Below, piece after piece: positions 7,759-18,015 of a stretch of 64,000 nt of DNA (position 1 is the stretch's first letter; the number at the start of each line of letters is the position of its first letter). The stretch is taken from assembly GCF_019890615.1 (NCBI RefSeq), contig NZ_JAINVZ010000016.1, positions 117,719 through 181,718 of the forward strand, in the 5' to 3' direction. Both the position numbers and the translations under genes were made by a program. This DNA is from Streptantibioticus parmotrematis (GTDB taxonomy: Bacteria > Actinomycetota > Actinomycetes > Streptomycetales > Streptomycetaceae). The notes beneath the pieces were generated by a model, which was not told the origin of the DNA, did no database searches, and saw only the letters and a list, made by a program, of their open reading frames with translations.

Positions 7759-9257
7759 AGCGCCTCGCCCAGCGCCGTGACGAAGCGGTCGCCCGTGTCC
7801 CGGTCGCGCACCGCCACCCGCAGCCAGTCCGGCCCGAGGCCGGGGAACGTGTCGCCCCTGCGCACCGCGAACCCCAGCGCCCGCAGCCGCTCGCGCACCC
7901 CCAGCCCGTCCGTCACCCGCAGCAGGACGAACGGGCCGGCCGCCGGCCCCGCGACCCGTACGCCGCCCGCGTCCGCCGCCTCGGCGGTGTCGTTCAACCC
8001 GGCGATCCGGATGAGCAGATGGGCCCGGTCGGCGGCGATCCGGTGCGCGGCCGCCTCCGCGTGGGCCAGCGCCCGGGGCTCGCAGCAGGCCAGCGCGGCG
8101 GTCAGCGCCGGAGTGGAGACCGGCCACAGCGGCTGGGCCCGTTCCAGCGCGGCGACCGTCTCCGCCCCCGCGAGCGCGTAGCCGATCCGCAGGCCGGCCA
8201 GCCCCCAGGTCTTGGTCAGGCTGCGCAGCACCACCAGGCCCGGCAGGTCGCGCCGGGACGCCAGCGACTCGCGTTCGCCCGGCACCGCGTCCATGAACGC
8301 CTCGTCCACCACCAGCGTCCGCCCGGGCCGTGCCAGCCGGGCCAGCGCCCCCGCCGGGTGCAGCACGGAGGTCGGGTTCGTCGGGTTGCCGACCACCACG
8401 AAGTCCGCCTCGTCCGGCACCGCCGCCGCGTCGAGCCGGAAGCCGTCCTCCACCCGCAGCACCACCCGGTGCACGGCGTGGCCCGCGTCGCGCAGTGCCG
8501 CCTCCGGCTCGGTGAACTGCGGGTGCACGACCACCGCGTGACGCGGCGCGAACGCCCGGGCCAGCAGGACGAACGCCTCCGCCGCGCCGGAGGTCAGCAG
8601 CACCTGCCCCGGCGGCCTGCCGTGCCGCGCCGCGACCGCCTCGCGCGCCGCCCGGCCGTCCGGGTAGGCGGCGAGCGAGCCGATGCTGTCCGCTATCCGC
8701 TCGCGCAGCCACGAAGGCGGCGTGTCGGCGCGGACGTTCACGGCCAGGTCGGTCAACTTCGCGCCGTCGTCGCGTACTTCGGCGTCGCCGTGGTGGCGCA
8801 GGTCATGGGTGTCCATGGGGTCGGTGCGGTTCCTCGATGTCGTGGTGATCCGGCGGGCCACGGCGGCCGTCGCCATCGACGCGCGGCCGAAGGGGGCCGA
8901 CCTGCGCTTGGGGACGAGCAGTTCGCCGCCGGGCGCGGACGCCAGCGCGGCGGCCTCCGCGACGCTCGCGGTGCCCAGCGCGGCACGGGACGCCTCCGAG
9001 GGGTTCGGCACGACGATCGCCGCCAGTGCCTCGGAGGAGTGCGTCAGTAGCGGCACGCCCAGGCGTTCCGCCGCGCCCAGCAGCCCCGGCTCACCCGCCT
9101 TCGCGTCCACCGTCGCCAGTACGGCCACCGCGTCCGGCGTGCGGCCCGCCTCCGCCAGGGCGCTCAGCACCAGCGCGTGCACCTCATCGGCACTCACGCC
9201 ACGGGCCGCGCCCACGCCGACGACGAGCGTGCGGCGCGGGTCAGCGCGGGGCGTCAT
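7740..9257 (-). CDS. CobE/CbiG-C domain fused to CobC-type PLP aminotransferase
   Basis: A 505-residue two-domain cobalamin protein. Residues 1-130 match the CbiG C-terminal/CobE fold (RRTLVVGVGAARGVSADEV, LATVDAKAGEPGLL, ELLVPKRRSAPFG). A linker leads to a fold-type I PLP enzyme (150-505) like CobC/CobD, which in other bacteria makes the aminopropanol moiety of the nucleotide loop from threonine phosphate. PLP residues visible: VVGNPTNPTSVLH (Asn near 291), VVDEAF (D318), K349 in RSLTKTWGLAGLR and R357. It is the last gene of the B12 operon and overlaps the end of cobB by 17 bp. It resembles the actinobacterial Rv2231c-like CobC. The exact reaction of the PLP part is inferred. Confidence 0.88.
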   Translation of the reverse strand: MTPRADPRRTLVVGVGAARGVSADEVHALVLSALAEAGRTPDAVAVLATVDAKAGEPGLLGAAERLGVPLLTHSSEALAAIVVPNPSEASRAALGTASVAEAAALASAPGGELLVPKRRSAPFGRASMATAAVARRITTTSRNRTDPMDTHDLRHHGDAEVRDDGAKLTDLAVNVRADTPPSWLRERIADSIGSLAAYPDGRAAREAVAARHGRPPGQVLLTSGAAEAFVLLARAFAPRHAVVVHPQFTEPEAALRDAGHAVHRVVLRVEDGFRLDAAAVPDEADFVVVGNPTNPTSVLHPAGALARLARPGRTLVVDEAFMDAVPGERESLASRRDLPGLVVLRSLTKTWGLAGLRIGYALAGAETVAALERAQPLWPVSTPALTAALACCEPRALAHAEAAAHRIAADRAHLLIRIAGLNDTAEAADAGGVRVAGPAAGPFVLLRVTDGLGVRERLRALGFAVRRGDTFPGLGPDWLRVAVRDRDTGDRFVTALGEALTARSG

Positions 9258-10674
9258 GGCGCCGGGCGCGCAGCGCGGCGCCGACGAAGCGGGCCGCGAT
9301 CGACGGTTCGGCGGCCCAGTGGACGTGCAGGTACGAGGCGTGGACCCCGCCGCGTACGAAGCCCTCGACGCGCCGTTGCGGACCGGTCAGGCCCCAGGCG
9401 GGATCGGGGCCCGCGCCGGGCTCGGTCACCGTGCGGTGGAACTCGTGCCCGCGCAGCCGGGTCCCGGCGGCGGCCAGCACGTTGTCCGACAGCGCCACGG
9501 CCTCCCGGTAGCCCAGCGTCAGCCGCTCGCCCATCCGCGCCGACGCGTCCAGCACGCCGCACATCGGCGCTCCGTCCAACTCCCGTGCCAGGTACAGCAG
9601 TCCGGCGCACTCGGCGGCCACCGGCGCACCGGTCGCGGCGAGCCGGGCCACCGCCTCGCGCAGCGGCGCGTTCGCCGACAGCTCCGGCGCGTACACCTCC
9701 GGGAAGCCGCCGCCGACGACCAGCCCCGCCGTGCCCTCAGGAAGCGTCTCGTCGCGCAGCGGGTCGAACGCGACGACCTCGGCCCCGGCCCCGGCCAGCA
9801 GTTCGGTGTGCTCGGCGTACGCGAAGGTGAACGCGGGCCCGCCCGCCACGGCGATCACCGGGGGAGGCCCCCCGAGGGCGTCCGCCGGTCCCTGCGGGGA
9901 CCACGGCTCGTCCGTCAGCTCGCCCGCGCCGCGCGCCAGTGCCAGCAGCGCTTCCAGGTCGCACCCGCGCCGCACCCGGTCCGCCAGCGCGTCGACCGCC
10001 TCCACCGCGTCCGTGCGCCGCTCGGCCACCGGGACCAGCCCCAAGTGCCGTGCCGGGGTGTGCAGTCGCCCCTCGCGCCGCAGCACACCGAGCACCGGTA
10101 CGCCCGCCTCGTCCAGCGCGTCGCGCAGCAACTCCTCGTGGCGGTCGGAGGCCACCTTGTTGAGGATCACCCCGCCGAGCCGCACCTGCGGATCCCACGC
10201 GGCGAAGCCGTGCACCAGCGCCGCCACCGACCGCGACTGCGACGAGGCGTCGACCACTAGCACCACCGGCGCCCGCAGCAACTTCGCCACCTGCGCGGTC
10301 GAGGCCAGCTCGCCCTGCCCGGCCGCGCCGTCGAACATCCCCATCACGCCCTCGACCACGGCCAGGTCCGCCCCGCGCGCTCCGTGCAGGAACAGCGGCG
10401 CGATCCGCTCCGTACCGCACAGGTAGGCGTCGAGGTTGCGGCCCGGGCGGCCGGTGGCCAGCGCGTGGTAGCCGGGGTCGATGTAGTCCGGGCCCACCTT
10501 GTGCGGCGAGACGGTCAGCCCGGCGCGGGTGAACGCGGCCATCAGGCCGGTGGCGACGGTGGTCTTGCCGCTGCCGGAGGACGGCGCGGCGACGACCAGG
10601 CGGGGCGGGGCGGCCTCGCGGGGCGGCACCGAGTCGCCGGGCGGGGCGGCGTCGCTGGACGGGGCGGCGTTCAC
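9241..10674 (-). CDS. cobB: (Hydrogeno)cobyrinate a,c-diamide synthase CobB/CbiA
   Basis: ATP- and glutamine-dependent amidase that converts side chains a and c of (hydrogeno)cobyrinate to amides. The GTG start at 10674 overlaps the cobO stop (GTGA), giving 477 residues. The synthetase domain has a P-loop (AAPSSGSGKTT, K37), then KVGPDYIDPGYH and VVEGVMGMFDG. The C-terminal glutamine amidotransferase domain has AAECAGLLYL with the triad Cys and the downstream GHEFHR His. It is translationally coupled to cobO upstream and cobC downstream. Confidence 0.94.
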   Translation of the reverse strand: MNAAPSSDAAPPGDSVPPREAAPPRLVVAAPSSGSGKTTVATGLMAAFTRAGLTVSPHKVGPDYIDPGYHALATGRPGRNLDAYLCGTERIAPLFLHGARGADLAVVEGVMGMFDGAAGQGELASTAQVAKLLRAPVVLVVDASSQSRSVAALVHGFAAWDPQVRLGGVILNKVASDRHEELLRDALDEAGVPVLGVLRREGRLHTPARHLGLVPVAERRTDAVEAVDALADRVRRGCDLEALLALARGAGELTDEPWSPQGPADALGGPPPVIAVAGGPAFTFAYAEHTELLAGAGAEVVAFDPLRDETLPEGTAGLVVGGGFPEVYAPELSANAPLREAVARLAATGAPVAAECAGLLYLARELDGAPMCGVLDASARMGERLTLGYREAVALSDNVLAAAGTRLRGHEFHRTVTEPGAGPDPAWGLTGPQRRVEGFVRGGVHASYLHVHWAAEPSIAARFVGAALRARRHDAPR

Positions 10675-11267
10675 CACTCGATGCCCCGCTGGCCCTTCTG
10701 ACCGGCGTCCATCGGGTGCTTGACCTTGGTCATCTCGGTCACCAGGTCGGCCGCTTCCAGCAGCGCGGCGGGCGCGTTGCGGCCGGTGATGACGACGTGC
10801 TGGGTGCCGGGGCGCTCGCCCAGCACCGCGATCACCTCGTCGGTGTCCACCCAGCCCCAGTGCAGGGGGTAGGCGAACTCGTCCAGCACGTAGAAGCGGT
10901 AGGTCTCGGCGGCCAGGTCCCGCTTGACCTGCTCCCAGCCCTCGCGGGCCGCCTCCTCGCTGCTGTCCAGGTCGCGCTGGACCCAGGACCAGCCCTCGCC
11001 CATCTTGTGCCAGGTGACGGCGCCGCCCTTGCCGGACTCGCCCAGCACCCGCAGCGCCCGTTCCTCGCCGACCCGCCACTTGGCGGACTTCACGAACTGG
11101 AACACCCCGACCGGCCAGCCCTGGTTCCAGGCGCGCAGCGCCATCCCGAACGCGGCGGTCGACTTCCCCTTGCCCGGCCCGGTGTGCACCATCGTCAACG
11201 GACGGTTGCGGCGCTGACGGGTCGTCAGGCCGTCGTCCGGCACGACACTCGGCTTGCCCTGCGGCAC
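10671..11267 (-). CDS. cobO: Cob(I)yrinic acid a,c-diamide adenosyltransferase CobO
   Basis: CobA/CobO/BtuR-type adenosyltransferase that transfers the 5'-deoxyadenosyl group from ATP to cob(I)alamin precursors. At 198 residues the length is typical. The glycine-rich loop HTGPGKGKSTAAFGMALRA (residues 28-46) and VLDEFAYPLHWGWVD and VITGRNAP are diagnostic. It starts with GTG in a TAGTG overlap with the chelatase-like gene, so the two share one base. Confidence 0.95.
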   Translation of the reverse strand: MPQGKPSVVPDDGLTTRQRRNRPLTMVHTGPGKGKSTAAFGMALRAWNQGWPVGVFQFVKSAKWRVGEERALRVLGESGKGGAVTWHKMGEGWSWVQRDLDSSEEAAREGWEQVKRDLAAETYRFYVLDEFAYPLHWGWVDTDEVIAVLGERPGTQHVVITGRNAPAALLEAADLVTEMTKVKHPMDAGQKGQRGIEW

Positions 11268-13321
11268 TACGCTGCCCTCCTCACGTCACGGACGAGCCCG
11301 GACACGGTGTCCGCGCGCAGTTCGTCCAGCGTCACCACGGTCCCGGTCAACCGGTCCGCCAGCGACGCGGCGAGACCCAGCCGCACCGGGCCGCTCTCGC
11401 AGTCCACGACCACCGAGGCCACCTGCTCGGCCGCCAGCAGCCGCGCGGCGCGGGAGACCAGCGCGAGCGGGTCGGGACCGCCGGTGGCCCGGCCGTCGGT
11501 CACCACGACCAGCAGCGGCCTGCGCGACGGATCGCGCAGCCGCTCCACCCGCAGCACCTCGCGGGCCTTGAGCAGCCCGGCCGCCAGCGGCGTGCGGCCT
11601 CCGGTCGGCAGACGTTCCAGCCGCGCGGCGCCCGCCTCCACCGACGAGGTCGGCGGCAGCGCCAGATCGGCGCCCGAGCCGCGGAAGGTCACCAGGCCCA
11701 CCTTGTCGCGGCGCTGGTAGGCGTCGAGCAGCAGCGACAGCACCGCGCCCTTGACGGCCGACATCCGCTGCCGGGCCGCCATCGAGCCGGAGGCGTCCAC
11801 CACGAACAGCACGAGGTTGCCCTCCCGCCCCTCGCGCACCGCCTGCCGCAGGTCGTCCCGGCGTACCACGAGCCCGGTACCGCTGCGGCCCCTGGCTCGC
11901 TGGTGCGGCGCGGCGGCGCGCACGGTGGCGGCCAGGTGCAGCTTGGTCAGGGCGCCCTGCGGGCGGCGCTCGCCGGTGGTGCGGCCGTGGTCGGTACGGG
12001 CCCGGGAGCGGCGACCTGCGACCCCCTCGCCCAGTCCTGCCACCGTCAGCGCCTTCGCCCTGAACGGCTCGCCCGCGGCCACCGGGGCCTGCTCGGGCGC
12101 GGGCGAGCCCTGCGACTGCCGGGGCAGCGCGGGGCTCTCGCCCTCGGCGGGGTCGGAGGGCTCGGCGGGCTCGCGCGGGGGAGCGGCGTCGTCCGGGCCG
12201 CCCCGCGGCGGCAGCCCGCCGCCTCCGCCGCCCGGCCCGTCGGGGCCCGGCCCGTCCGGCTCCGGGTCGTCCTCGGGACCGTCGTGCGGGCCGTCGTCGG
12301 ACTCGGAGGTGTCGCCGCGCGATTCCTCCAGCGTCCGGTCGAGCTTGTCCTCGTCGAGGCCCGGCGCGTCGAACGGGTTGCGGCGGCGCCGGTGCGGCAG
12401 CGCCAGCAGCGCCGCCCGCCGCACGTCCTCCTCGGTCACCGCATCGCGCCCGGCCCACGCGGCCAGCGCGGTCGCGGTGCGGGCCATCACGATGTCGGCG
12501 CGCATGCCGTCCACCTCGAACGCGGCGCAGGTCGCCGCGATCTGCCGCAGCGCGTCGTCACCGAGCCGCACCGAGGGGAGCAACTCCCGTGCCGCGACGA
12601 CGCGTTGGCGCAACTCCTCCTCCTCGTGCGCCCAGCGGGCGGCGAACGCGGCGGGGTCCTCGTCGTACGCGAGCCTGCGGCGGACCACCTCGACCCGCTC
12701 GTCGGTCTCCCGCGAGGCGGCCACCTCGACGGTCAGGCCGAAGCGGTCGAGCAACTGCGGGCGCAGCTCGCCCTCTTCGGGGTTCATCGTGCCGACGAGC
12801 AGGAAACGCGCCGCGTGCCGCACCGAGACGCCCTCGCGCTCGACGTAGGAGGCGCCCATCGCGGCGGCGTCCAGCAGCAGGTCGACCAGGTGGTCGTGGA
12901 GGAGGTTGACCTCGTCCACGTAGAGCACCCCGCGGTGCGCGGCGGCCAGCAGACCCGGCTCGAACGCCTTCACGCCCTCCGCCAGCGCCCGTTCGATGTC
13001 CAGCGCGCCGACGAGACGGTCCTCCGAGGCGCCGACCGGCAGCTCGACCATGCGGGTGGGGCGGGCGGTCGCCCGGCCGCTGCCGTGCGGGGCGTCGGGG
13101 CAGGCGGGGTCGGGAGCGGCCGGGTCGCAGCTGAAGCGGCAGCCCTCGACCACGTCGACGTCCGGCATCAGGGCCGCCAGGGCCCGTACGGCGGTGGATT
13201 TGGCCGTGCCCTTCTCGCCGCGTACGAGGACGCCGCCCACCGCTGGGCTCACCGCGTTCAGCAGCAACGCCAGCCGGAGGTCGTCCATGCCGACGACGGC
13301 GGTGAAGGGGTAGTTCTTCAT
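11267..13321 (-). CDS. ChlI/ChlD-type (magnesium/cobalt) chelatase subunit fusion
   Basis: A 684-residue protein joining a ChlI-like AAA+ ATPase to a ChlD-like integrin (VWA) domain. The Walker A is GEKGTAKST (35-43) with [16 protein letters not shown] as Walker B. A long Pro/Asp/Gly-rich linker lies around 325-440, and a VWA domain in the last 190 residues has the MIDAS motif [10 protein letters not shown]. In this operon it probably works as the ATPase module of aerobic cobalt chelation together with a CobN encoded elsewhere; that partner is inferred. Its ATG overlaps the cobQ stop (ATGA). Confidence 0.9.
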   Translation of the reverse strand: MKNYPFTAVVGMDDLRLALLLNAVSPAVGGVLVRGEKGTAKSTAVRALAALMPDVDVVEGCRFSCDPAAPDPACPDAPHGSGRATARPTRMVELPVGASEDRLVGALDIERALAEGVKAFEPGLLAAAHRGVLYVDEVNLLHDHLVDLLLDAAAMGASYVEREGVSVRHAARFLLVGTMNPEEGELRPQLLDRFGLTVEVAASRETDERVEVVRRRLAYDEDPAAFAARWAHEEEELRQRVVAARELLPSVRLGDDALRQIAATCAAFEVDGMRADIVMARTATALAAWAGRDAVTEEDVRRAALLALPHRRRRNPFDAPGLDEDKLDRTLEESRGDTSESDDGPHDGPEDDPEPDGPGPDGPGGGGGGLPPRGGPDDAAPPREPAEPSDPAEGESPALPRQSQGSPAPEQAPVAAGEPFRAKALTVAGLGEGVAGRRSRARTDHGRTTGERRPQGALTKLHLAATVRAAAPHQRARGRSGTGLVVRRDDLRQAVREGREGNLVLFVVDASGSMAARQRMSAVKGAVLSLLLDAYQRRDKVGLVTFRGSGADLALPPTSSVEAGAARLERLPTGGRTPLAAGLLKAREVLRVERLRDPSRRPLLVVVTDGRATGGPDPLALVSRAARLLAAEQVASVVVDCESGPVRLGLAASLADRLTGTVVTLDELRADTVSGLVRDVRRAA

Positions 13322-14898
13322 CGGGTGGGCTCCTGGGTCGGGTGCGGTGCCGTGGGCGCTCCGGGCGGCAGGAACGGCAGGCCTTCCGGCACGCCGTCCT
13401 CGATGAGCCGCAGCAGCGCCCGCGTGTCCGCGTGCTCTTCGATCAGATCCGCCAGGCGGTCCAACTGCTCCTCGCGCAGCGCCGCGAACGTGGTGTCGGG
13501 GGCGGGGACGAAGCGGCGGCCCGCGTCGGCGGCGACGCGCCGCAGGAACGCCCGGCGGAAGCCGTCGCTCTCCAGCGAGCCGTGCCAGTGCGTGCCCCAC
13601 ACCGCGCCCACCCGCACGCCGTCGAGGAACTCCTCGGCGCCGCCGAGGAGTTCGGCCACGCCGTGGTGGATCTCGTAGCCCTCGACCGGCTCGCCCAGGG
13701 CCTTGCCGGACGGGCGGGCCAGCGTCTTGTCCCGCGCGAAGCGCACCCGCACCGGCAGCAGGCCGAGGCCCTCCACCGTGCCCGCGCGCGACTCCACCTC
13801 GTCCTCGATGGTCTCGCCCAGCACCTGGAACCCGCCGCAGACGCCCAGCACCGGGCGGCCCTCGGCGGCGCGGCGCGCGACCGCGTCGGCCAGCCCGCGT
13901 TCCCGCAGCCAGCGCAGCGCCTTCACGGTGCCGCGGGTGCCCGGCAGCACGACCAGGTCGGCGTCGGCGATCTCCTCGGGGCGGTCCACGAAGCGCACCA
14001 CGACGCCCGGTTCGGCGGCGAGCGCGTCCACGTCCGTGAAGTTGGACATCAACGGCACCGCGGCCACCGCGACGCGCAGCACCTGGTCGCCGTACGGGGG
14101 AGCGACCACCGACTCGCGCACCGCGCCGCGCATGGATACGCGCAGGCCGTCCTCCTCGTCGATGCCCAGGCCGTGCGCGTACGGCAGCACCCCGAGCGTC
14201 TGACGCCCCGTCAGGTCGCGCAGCATCTCCAGACCGGGTTCGAGGAGCGAGACGTCGCCGCGGAACTTGTTGACGACGTAGCCCGCGATCAGCGCCTGGT
14301 CCTCGGCGCTCAGCAGGGCGGTCGTGCCGAAGAAGGAGGCGAAGACGCCGCCGCGGTCGATGTCGCCGACCACCACCACCGGCAGCCGCGCGGCGCGCGC
14401 CAGGCCCATGTTGACGATGTCGGTCGCGCGCAGGTTGATCTCCGCCGGGCTGCCCGCGCCCTCGCAGATCACCGCGTCGTGGGTGCGCCGCAACTCGGCC
14501 AGGCAGTCGGTGACCGTGCCCAGCAACTCCCGCTGCCGTCCCGCGTGGTAGCCGCGCGCGCTCAGCTCGCCGACCGGCTTGCCCAGCAGCACCACCTGGC
14601 TGCTGCTGTCCCCGCCCGGCTTGAGCAGCACCGGGTTCATCAGCGCGCTGGGCTCGACCCGGGCCGCCTGGGCCTGCATGGCCTGCGCCCGGCCGATCTC
14701 GGCGCCCTCGCGGGTGACGTAGGAGTTGAGCGACATGTTCTGCGCCTTGAACGGCGCGACGCTCACACCCCGGCGGGCCAGCCAGCGGCAGATGCCCGCC
14801 GTCACCACGCTCTTGCCCGCGTCCGACGTCGTTCCCGCGACGAGCAGCCCGCCGCCCGCCCCGGTCCGCCCGGCCCCCATCGTCCCGCCCCCGGTCAT
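13318..14898 (-). CDS. cobQ: Cobyric acid synthase CobQ/CbiP
   Basis: Glutamine-dependent amidotransferase that amidates side chains b, d, e and g to give adenosylcobyric acid. With the ATG at 14898 (ATGA overlap with cbiB) it has 526 residues. The N-terminal P-loop domain shows [20 protein letters not shown] and [15 protein letters not shown]. The C-terminal GATase domain has [12 protein letters not shown] with the nucleophilic Cys and YEIHHG with the His. An alternative ATG six codons downstream is possible. Confidence 0.95.
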   Translation of the reverse strand: MTGGGTMGAGRTGAGGGLLVAGTTSDAGKSVVTAGICRWLARRGVSVAPFKAQNMSLNSYVTREGAEIGRAQAMQAQAARVEPSALMNPVLLKPGGDSSSQVVLLGKPVGELSARGYHAGRQRELLGTVTDCLAELRRTHDAVICEGAGSPAEINLRATDIVNMGLARAARLPVVVVGDIDRGGVFASFFGTTALLSAEDQALIAGYVVNKFRGDVSLLEPGLEMLRDLTGRQTLGVLPYAHGLGIDEEDGLRVSMRGAVRESVVAPPYGDQVLRVAVAAVPLMSNFTDVDALAAEPGVVVRFVDRPEEIADADLVVLPGTRGTVKALRWLRERGLADAVARRAAEGRPVLGVCGGFQVLGETIEDEVESRAGTVEGLGLLPVRVRFARDKTLARPSGKALGEPVEGYEIHHGVAELLGGAEEFLDGVRVGAVWGTHWHGSLESDGFRRAFLRRVAADAGRRFVPAPDTTFAALREEQLDRLADLIEEHADTRALLRLIEDGVPEGLPFLPPGAPTAPHPTQEPTR

Positions 14899-15875
14899 GC
14901 CGCTCCTTTCCGGCGGCGCGCCGCCGACCAGGCGAGCCGGGCGGCCACCGTGCCGGCGAGCGCCAGGGCGCCCACCCGGCGCGAGAGCCGCACCGCCCGC
15001 TCGATGTCCACCGGCTCCACGGCGCGCCCGGCGGCGTTGAGCACCGGGCGGTCCTCGATCCGGCCGCCGTACGACAGCCTCCCCCCGAGCCGCACCCCCA
15101 ACGCCCCGGCGAACGACGCCTCGACGACGCCCGCGTTCGGGCTCGGGTGACGCGGCGCGTCCGCGCGCCGGGCCCGCCGCGCGCCTTCGGGGTCGCCACC
15201 GGCCAGCGCCGCCAGCGCCGCGGTCAGCCGTGCGCCCGGGAAGCCCAGCACGTCGTCCAGTCGCGCCGACGCCCAGCCGAAGCGGCGGTAGCGCGGCGAG
15301 CGGTGACCGACCATCGCGTCGAGGGTGTTGGCGGCGCGGAACCCGACCAGCCCGGGCACGCTGCCGACCGCGCCCCACACCAGCGCGCCGACCACCGCGT
15401 CCGAGGTGTTCTCGGCCACCGACTCCACCACCGCGCGGGCGATCCCGGGACCGTCCAGGGCCTGCGGATCGCGCCCGCACAGATGCGGCAGCCGCGCGCG
15501 GGCCGCCTCGACGTCACCGGCCTCCAGCGCGGCGCCGATCGCCCGCGCCTCCCGGCCCAGCGAGGTGCCGCCCAGCACGGCCCAGGTCGCGGCGGCGGTG
15601 AGCGTGACGGAGGCGGTCGCACGGTCGCGGGTCAGCCGGTGCGCGCCCGCGGCCAGCGCCACGGCGCCGCCCGCGCACGCGAGCGTGTGCAGTGCGCCGC
15701 GTCCCCGGTCGTCGCGCCACAGGCGGCGTTCGACCGCCCCGGCCGCGCGGCCGAACGCGGCGACCGGATGGCCCGTGCGCGGATCACCGGCGAGCAGGTC
15801 GCCCGCGTACCCCAGCGCGGCGCCGCAGGCGTACGTCAGGGCGTGCCGGGTGCCGGGCATGGCGGGAGTCCTCAC
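14895..15875 (-). CDS. cbiB: Adenosylcobinamide-phosphate synthase CbiB/CobD
   Basis: Integral membrane enzyme that joins the aminopropanol (phosphate) arm to adenosylcobyric acid. The 326-residue protein has several hydrophobic helices and the family motifs [43 protein letters not shown] and [14 protein letters not shown]. It is the first gene behind the cobalamin riboswitch. All five downstream genes follow on the same strand with overlaps, so B12 should switch off the whole block. Confidence 0.94.
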   Translation of the reverse strand: MRTPAMPGTRHALTYACGAALGYAGDLLAGDPRTGHPVAAFGRAAGAVERRLWRDDRGRGALHTLACAGGAVALAAGAHRLTRDRATASVTLTAAATWAVLGGTSLGREARAIGAALEAGDVEAARARLPHLCGRDPQALDGPGIARAVVESVAENTSDAVVGALVWGAVGSVPGLVGFRAANTLDAMVGHRSPRYRRFGWASARLDDVLGFPGARLTAALAALAGGDPEGARRARRADAPRHPSPNAGVVEASFAGALGVRLGGRLSYGGRIEDRPVLNAAGRAVEPVDIERAVRLSRRVGALALAGTVAARLAWSAARRRKGAA

Positions 15876-15903
15876 TCAGGGTCCGCGCCCTGGTTCGACG
15901 TGA

Positions 15904-16090
15904 CCGGCGACGAGAGTCTCCTGGCTCCCGGATCCGCGCGGCCCCCGGCCTTCCAGCCGCGTTCGCACGGCCGTGGCGCTCGGGAGGGGGTCGCGCTCCC
16001 CGGTGACAGTGGCGGGACCGCGCCGGACTCGCACCGGCTTCCTCTCCTGTCGCCGCTTGGCACCGGGCAGTCCACCACGCCCGGCATCGG
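15904..16090 (-). promoter_or_regulatory. Cobalamin riboswitch
   Basis: On the minus strand the element shows the conserved core GCCGGTGCGAGTCCGGCGCG followed by GTCCCGCCACTGT (complement of 16006-16039) and the B12 box AGCCAGGAGACTCTCGTCGC (complement of 15907-15926). The B12 box ends about 30 nt before the cbiB start, so ligand binding probably blocks translation initiation or stops transcription ahead of the operon. Outer limits are approximate. Confidence 0.93.
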
Positions 16091-16166
16091 CCGTCAACTT
16101 CCCCTTGACCTGCGGCGGGAGAGTGTGCGCAGGCCCACACGCGGCACGGCGGGCGACACGACGAGA

Positions 16167-16209
16167 GGCCGCCCCGGTGCTCCCGCGCGGGGGGAGCACC
16201 GGGGCGGCC
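16167..16209 (-). terminator. Strong hairpin terminator of the phosphate permease operon
   Basis: Perfect 18-bp stem (arms 16167-16184 and 16192-16209; GGCCGCCCCGGTGCTCCC pairing with its complement) with a 7-nt loop, 14 bp beyond the stop of the small membrane gene. It also insulates the riboswitch-controlled operon that follows. Confidence 0.85.
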
Positions 16210-16222
16210 CCGGACGCGGTTC

Positions 16223-16509
16223 TCAGCCCGCGATCAGCCAGATCCCGTAGGCGACGGCCACGGCGCACGCCGCGAAGCACGCGTACGCGCCGGCGCGCAC
16301 CAGCGGCCCGCGGCCACCACCGCTCCGGCCGTCGGCACGTCGTCCTTCGGCGCCTCGTCCTTCGGTGGTCGAGGTGGTCGAGGCGGTCGAGGCGGTCGCG
16401 GTGGCCCGGTCGCCCAGGCCGACGATGCCGAGGGTGAACAGCCCCACCAGGCCCACCGTCACCGCGATGCTCACGCCGAAGACGGAGCCCAGCGCTCCCC
16501 AGTCGATGC

Positions 16510-16513
<4 letters not shown>
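16223..16513 (-). CDS. Small two-span membrane protein coupled to pit
   Basis: A 96-residue protein beginning VSIDWGALGSVFGVSIAVTV. One hydrophobic helix lies near the N terminus (about 10-33). A Ser/Thr/Arg/Gly-rich polar stretch follows (about 36-70, with TASTASTTSTTEG), then a second hydrophobic helix (about 72-95). Its GTG start overlaps the pit stop codon (GTGA), so the two proteins are made together and may interact. The frame is shared with no other gene and ends at a strong terminator. No catalytic motif; function unknown. Confidence 0.75.
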
Positions 16514-17748
<1,235 letters not shown>

Positions 17749-17801
17749 TCACCCGGACAATCGTTTGAACGATCAGAGACGCGGCGACCGTACGGACCCA
17801 T

Positions 17802-17819
17802 GGTGAACGGAAGGTGAAC
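17802..17819 (-). promoter_or_regulatory. PHO box (PhoP binding site) upstream of pit
   Basis: On the minus strand the sequence reads GTTCACCTTCCGTTCACC: two perfect 7-nt direct repeat units GTTCACC spaced 11 nt apart, the known layout of Streptomyces PhoP operators. It sits 54-71 bp upstream of the pit ATG. Confidence 0.85.
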
Positions 17820-18015
17820 TGGCCGCGACCTCCGGGTGCGGGGGGTCGGGAACGCGCCGGATCCCCTCAACGACGCCTCCGGGCGGCCCACCTGGAAGGG
17901 CCGCGTGAGCCGTGCGCGGCACGGCCGGACGGCTCCCGCGGACCCGCCTGCCCCGGGGCTCGCGGCCCACCCGGGTGTGATGCGTCACTCGCCGCCGAAG
18001 GCCGTCCGCCCGCTG

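Noticed and set aside
11267..15199. A 1,310-residue open frame that appears to fuse sequence upstream of cobQ with the chelatase gene
   Set aside because: The first half is an out-of-frame shadow of cobQ; the real chelatase protein starts at 13321 with an ATGA overlap.
15876..16280. Open frames across the region upstream of cbiB
   Set aside because: They lie over the cobalamin riboswitch and a terminator hairpin, which explain the sequence better than a gene.
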